From contig NZ_JBHKFI010000013.1 in NCBI RefSeq assembly GCF_042263505.1, positions 1 through 64,000 on the forward strand: a stretch of 64,000 bases of DNA, given 5' to 3'. The notes under the pieces were generated by a model. It did no database searches and was not told the origin of the DNA. It worked only from the letters and a program-made list of their open reading frames with translations. The stretch is from Bacillus_BE sp042263505 (GTDB lineage Bacteria; Bacillota; Bacilli; Bacillales; Cytobacillaceae). Shown piece by piece: positions 61,375-64,000 of this stretch; the first letter of the stretch is position 1, and each line of letters opens with the position of its first letter. Position numbers and translations under genes: made by a program.

Positions 61375-63648
61375 TTATTTTTTTTGATGATTAATTTTGG
61401 AACCAAATACCGGAATTCCTAATTCATCTTCCATTAACCTCCAATTTGTTGGCAGACTCCAGAACTCCTTAAACTCATTTATAAAGCTTTCACTAAGGGC
61501 AAAGCTACTTGCATACATATGTTTGACTTGTACAGCTGCTTCTTTGTTGACAATTTTTGATCTTTCATTTTCCATCCACTTCTTCACTTGTACCCCTCTC
61601 TTAAGTCGCTCTTTTCTGATCTGTTTTCTCCGTTCATTTGTAGCCTCTTCATCAACGATGTATTGACCCTTTTCATTTTTAGAAACTACGGCACCATAAA
61701 CATTTTCGGCATAGCGGGATAACAGGTACCCTTCGTTAAGATCAGCTTCGATCAAAATCGGCTTGCGCTCAAGCGGATCCCCAAACCCTGGACCCCCACG
61801 AAGGTAATTCAAATACAGATCATAATTGTCAAATATCGTTTCCGTTGTTATCGACTGCTTATCGCGGATAATCTCTGCTGCCTCCATCAAATTCTCATAC
61901 TCTGGATTGTCCGGATCCGTATCTCCCCCAGTAGGGATTGGCAATTTCTTCTCAATTCGTTCCTTTAGATTCGTACCATGTGCCTCAAACCGGTATCCTG
62001 ATGCAGCAGGGTAGCCACCCATTAATCCACAGTCACTTGACATATAGCCATTGCCCATAAAAAACATGGTCCAGTCTTTTGCTCCGTATACCATACGTAA
62101 AGTCTCATATCCACTGCCCCCACGATATTTCCCATAACCGGCTGTGTTAGGCTTCACACTTCGGCCAAGATAAAGGAGCGGTTCCGCTAATTCCCATATT
62201 TCCATGTCTCCCATATCACCTTCAGGGTTCCAAATGGCTGCCGCATGGCTGATGCCGTCTTTTACAGCACCTGCTCCAACACCTTCTGCTGCAGATTCAA
62301 AGCTATTGACTGCGTGGTTCTCATTGTATTGATTATATCCGCCGCCTTGGAGCCAATTGGATGTATTGGCATTCCCTGCGTTCACCTCTTCCAAATACCC
62401 ACGGCCAAAATAGTTTCGACTAAGAGCGCGCCATAATGGGCTCCAAGCTGATACAAGGAAATGCCAGGCATAGCTGTGTGCCGTTCGAATATCATCTGGA
62501 TTTAGCCACGAACCGTATGGAAGATCAAATTGACTGGCGTAAAGCGCACCATCGTTCACTCGGTCGTTAGGAATTAATGTCTGGGACATCATAACCCAAA
62601 TGCCGCTCGTTATGGAAACAGGTGTTGCATTGTAACTATGCCATCCCCACCTATTAACCCCCTCAAAATTAATCTGAAATTTACCATCCTTGTGGACTGT
62701 AAGCTCTGTAGGCGCATGCATAATCGTATTTACCCGTGCGTATGGCGGAACATCTAAATTCTCATATGGTACATCAACAAAGGAAACTTGACGGTATTTT
62801 CCAGGGATTAGCATGTTTTTCACCTGATTAACAAATCCTCTACGCCCGTCTTCGATAACCTCGCGAATAAAATGCTTATAAGTATCTGTCCCTTCCTCTT
62901 TTATGATATCTAGAACAAGATCTCGAATCATATGGCAGCCTGCAAGTCGAGTCCGTTCATCCAATAGCCAGTATTTCGTTGTACGAACGGATCTCTGGCT
63001 TTCAATTAACCAATCTTTTAGAAGCGTATCGTTCTTTCCAATCTTTCGGCAGGCCACTTGGTAGCCGTCATCATAACGAGTGACAGGTCCAACCGTCATA
63101 CTGCCTGGTGCAGTGGCTCCAACATCGATTACGTGCGTAACCCCGCCAACCCAGCCAATCAACTCGCCTTCGTGAAAAATTGGGACAAGGGTATGCACGT
63201 CACAAGGATGTACATTTCCTATCTGACAATCGTTATTACAGAAGATATCTCCATCTTCAATCCCGGGATTATCCTCATAATCATTTTTGATCATATATTT
63301 AATGGCGGCACCCATAGTCCCCACATGGATAATAATTCCTGTAGATGTAACCACAGCATCTGCTTCTGGAGTATAAAGGGTAAAGCATAATTCTCCTTCC
63401 TGTTCCACAATTGGAGAAGCTGCCACTTTTTTTGCCGTTTCCCTTGCGTGCACAACCCCGCCTCGTAGCTTGGAAAAGATTTTCTCATAGCGAATGGGAT
63501 CTGTTTCTTTCAATGGCAATGTTCTTAACCCGGCATAATGACCCGTTGATGTACTGAGATCATCGATTTCCTTGCGCATTTGTTTAAGGGTTTTACCGTC
63601 CCAGCCAATATTTTTTTGGCTATGCTGATCTTTGTCGATAATTTTCAT
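61375..63648 (-). CDS. acxB: Acetone carboxylase alpha subunit (hydantoinase B family)
   Basis: A 757-aa HyuB-type subunit, near the usual 770 aa. Landmarks: LRTLPLKETDPIRYEKIFSKLRGGVVHARE start region, DGDIFCNNDCQIGNVHPCDV near 132, GWVGGVTHVIDVGA near 165, and FGRGYLEEVNAGNANTSNW in the middle. It carries the metal and phosphoryl/carboxyl transfer site together with the beta subunit. Middle gene of acxABC. Confidence 0.93.
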   Translation of the reverse strand: MKIIDKDQHSQKNIGWDGKTLKQMRKEIDDLSTSTGHYAGLRTLPLKETDPIRYEKIFSKLRGGVVHARETAKKVAASPIVEQEGELCFTLYTPEADAVVTSTGIIIHVGTMGAAIKYMIKNDYEDNPGIEDGDIFCNNDCQIGNVHPCDVHTLVPIFHEGELIGWVGGVTHVIDVGATAPGSMTVGPVTRYDDGYQVACRKIGKNDTLLKDWLIESQRSVRTTKYWLLDERTRLAGCHMIRDLVLDIIKEEGTDTYKHFIREVIEDGRRGFVNQVKNMLIPGKYRQVSFVDVPYENLDVPPYARVNTIMHAPTELTVHKDGKFQINFEGVNRWGWHSYNATPVSITSGIWVMMSQTLIPNDRVNDGALYASQFDLPYGSWLNPDDIRTAHSYAWHFLVSAWSPLWRALSRNYFGRGYLEEVNAGNANTSNWLQGGGYNQYNENHAVNSFESAAEGVGAGAVKDGISHAAAIWNPEGDMGDMEIWELAEPLLYLGRSVKPNTAGYGKYRGGSGYETLRMVYGAKDWTMFFMGNGYMSSDCGLMGGYPAASGYRFEAHGTNLKERIEKKLPIPTGGDTDPDNPEYENLMEAAEIIRDKQSITTETIFDNYDLYLNYLRGGPGFGDPLERKPILIEADLNEGYLLSRYAENVYGAVVSKNEKGQYIVDEEATNERRKQIRKERLKRGVQVKKWMENERSKIVNKEAAVQVKHMYASSFALSESFINEFKEFWSLPTNWRLMEDELGIPVFGSKINHQKK

Positions 63649-63668
63649 CTAAAATTAACCTCCTTTTA

Positions 63669-64000
63669 TTAAAGTTCTGTTAAATGGAAAATGCGATGTT
63701 CATCCAGATATGTCTCAAACCCAGGAGGAATGACAAAGGTAGTGGCCGGAGATTCAAGAATAGAAAAAGCGCTTACTTTGTTTCCTGGATTTAATTTCTC
63801 CATTTCCCAAATATTTGCCTTAATCCATTCGCCTTTCCAATACACATTTCGTTGACCAAGGAAAGCATCCGGATTCGGATTTTCACCAAGCAGTGACTCT
63901 TTAGGAATACGAGGTTTAGCTACGTCCACTATTCCTCGGATAATTGCCCCTGTAATGCTGTATCCAAGCTCAGGTGATTTGGCGGCTTTGGCGTAAACCC
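63669..64000 (-). CDS. acxA: Acetone carboxylase beta subunit (hydantoinase A family), 3' end only
   Basis: The C-terminal ~110 residues of the HyuA/oxoprolinase-type subunit. The frame is open to the window edge (reading AKSPELGYSITGAIIRG, then VDVAKPRIPKESLLG and the ending FETYLDEHRIFHLTEL). The GTG near 63929 is internal, not a start. It precedes acxB by 20 bp. The promoter and the usual sigma-54 activator of such operons would be outside the window. Confidence 0.9.
   Translation of the reverse strand, partial: VYAKAAKSPELGYSITGAIIRGIVDVAKPRIPKESLLGENPNPDAFLGQRNVYWKGEWIKANIWEMEKLNPGNKVSAFSILESPATTFVIPPGFETYLDEHRIFHLTEL

Noticed and set aside
1..64000. CRISPR arrays, tRNA and rRNA genes
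   Set aside because: No regularly spaced identical repeats with unique spacers and no tRNA cloverleaf or rRNA stretches were found; the phased 52-bp words are too degenerate for CRISPR.

Overview
The window looks like chromosomal DNA of a low-GC, probably spore-forming member of the Bacillaceae (Bacillus/Neobacillus-like). Pointers are the strong AGGAGG-type ribosome binding sites, frequent TTG/GTG starts, the mix of families (RarA, RlmA, PiT, GyrI-like, DUF4256, DUF1835/DUF3658, BlaR1/BlaI, DegV) and the many short dispersed palindromic repeats between genes. No rRNA, tRNA or CRISPR array was seen. Genus is inference only.

Left part (1-12 kb): a TetR/MFS efflux pair and a Crp-Fnr regulator/YjjI glycyl-radical enzyme/YjjW activase operon, both lying between two direct copies of a ~225-bp multi-hairpin repeat; then RlmA, a VOC protein, DegV and a sigma-54 activator.

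12.2-18.6 kb is the most interesting block. A sigma-54 activator with a sensory domain placed after its HTH is divergent to a four-gene operon: heme-dependent oxidative N-demethylase (DUF3445), DmmA-type small subunit, flavin/2Fe-2S reductase and aldehyde dehydrogenase. A separate APC permease follows. Both transcription units have near-perfect -24/-12 promoters. Together they read as a regulated pathway for uptake and oxidative N-demethylation of an unknown secondary or methylated amine.

19-32 kb: a secreted protein, a PiT phosphate transporter, a glycosyltransferase remnant, an operon of TetR regulator, acyl-CoA ligase, MaoC hydratase, an atypical KAS III and a secreted 12-repeat NHL propeller, and an ECF sigma/zinc anti-sigma/transmembrane sensor fused in one polypeptide.

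32-38.6 kb is ordinary chromosomal content (RarA, DUF4256, DUF5131, two GyrI-like proteins, a WYL regulator) with repeats placed right after stop codons. 38.8-44.8 kb is a visibly A+T-richer five-gene operon (PTS EIIA, EIIBC, MalY-type C-S lyase, PRD regulator, M20 peptidase), probably acquired.

45-53 kb: an amino-acid ABC permease and binding protein without ATPase, a decayed IS200/IS605 element, a B12-binding radical SAM locus with a small Cys-rich membrane protein, and a GSDH-type beta-propeller gene. The leader and first ~50 codons of that gene are duplicated as a pseudogene 3.75 kb away. 53-60 kb: DJ-1/PfpI, a WYL regulator, small membrane and lipoproteins, a DUF1835/DUF3658 gene split by an in-frame TGA, and BlaR1/BlaI with two tandem operators. 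The window ends in the acetone carboxylase genes acxA (partial), acxB and acxC.
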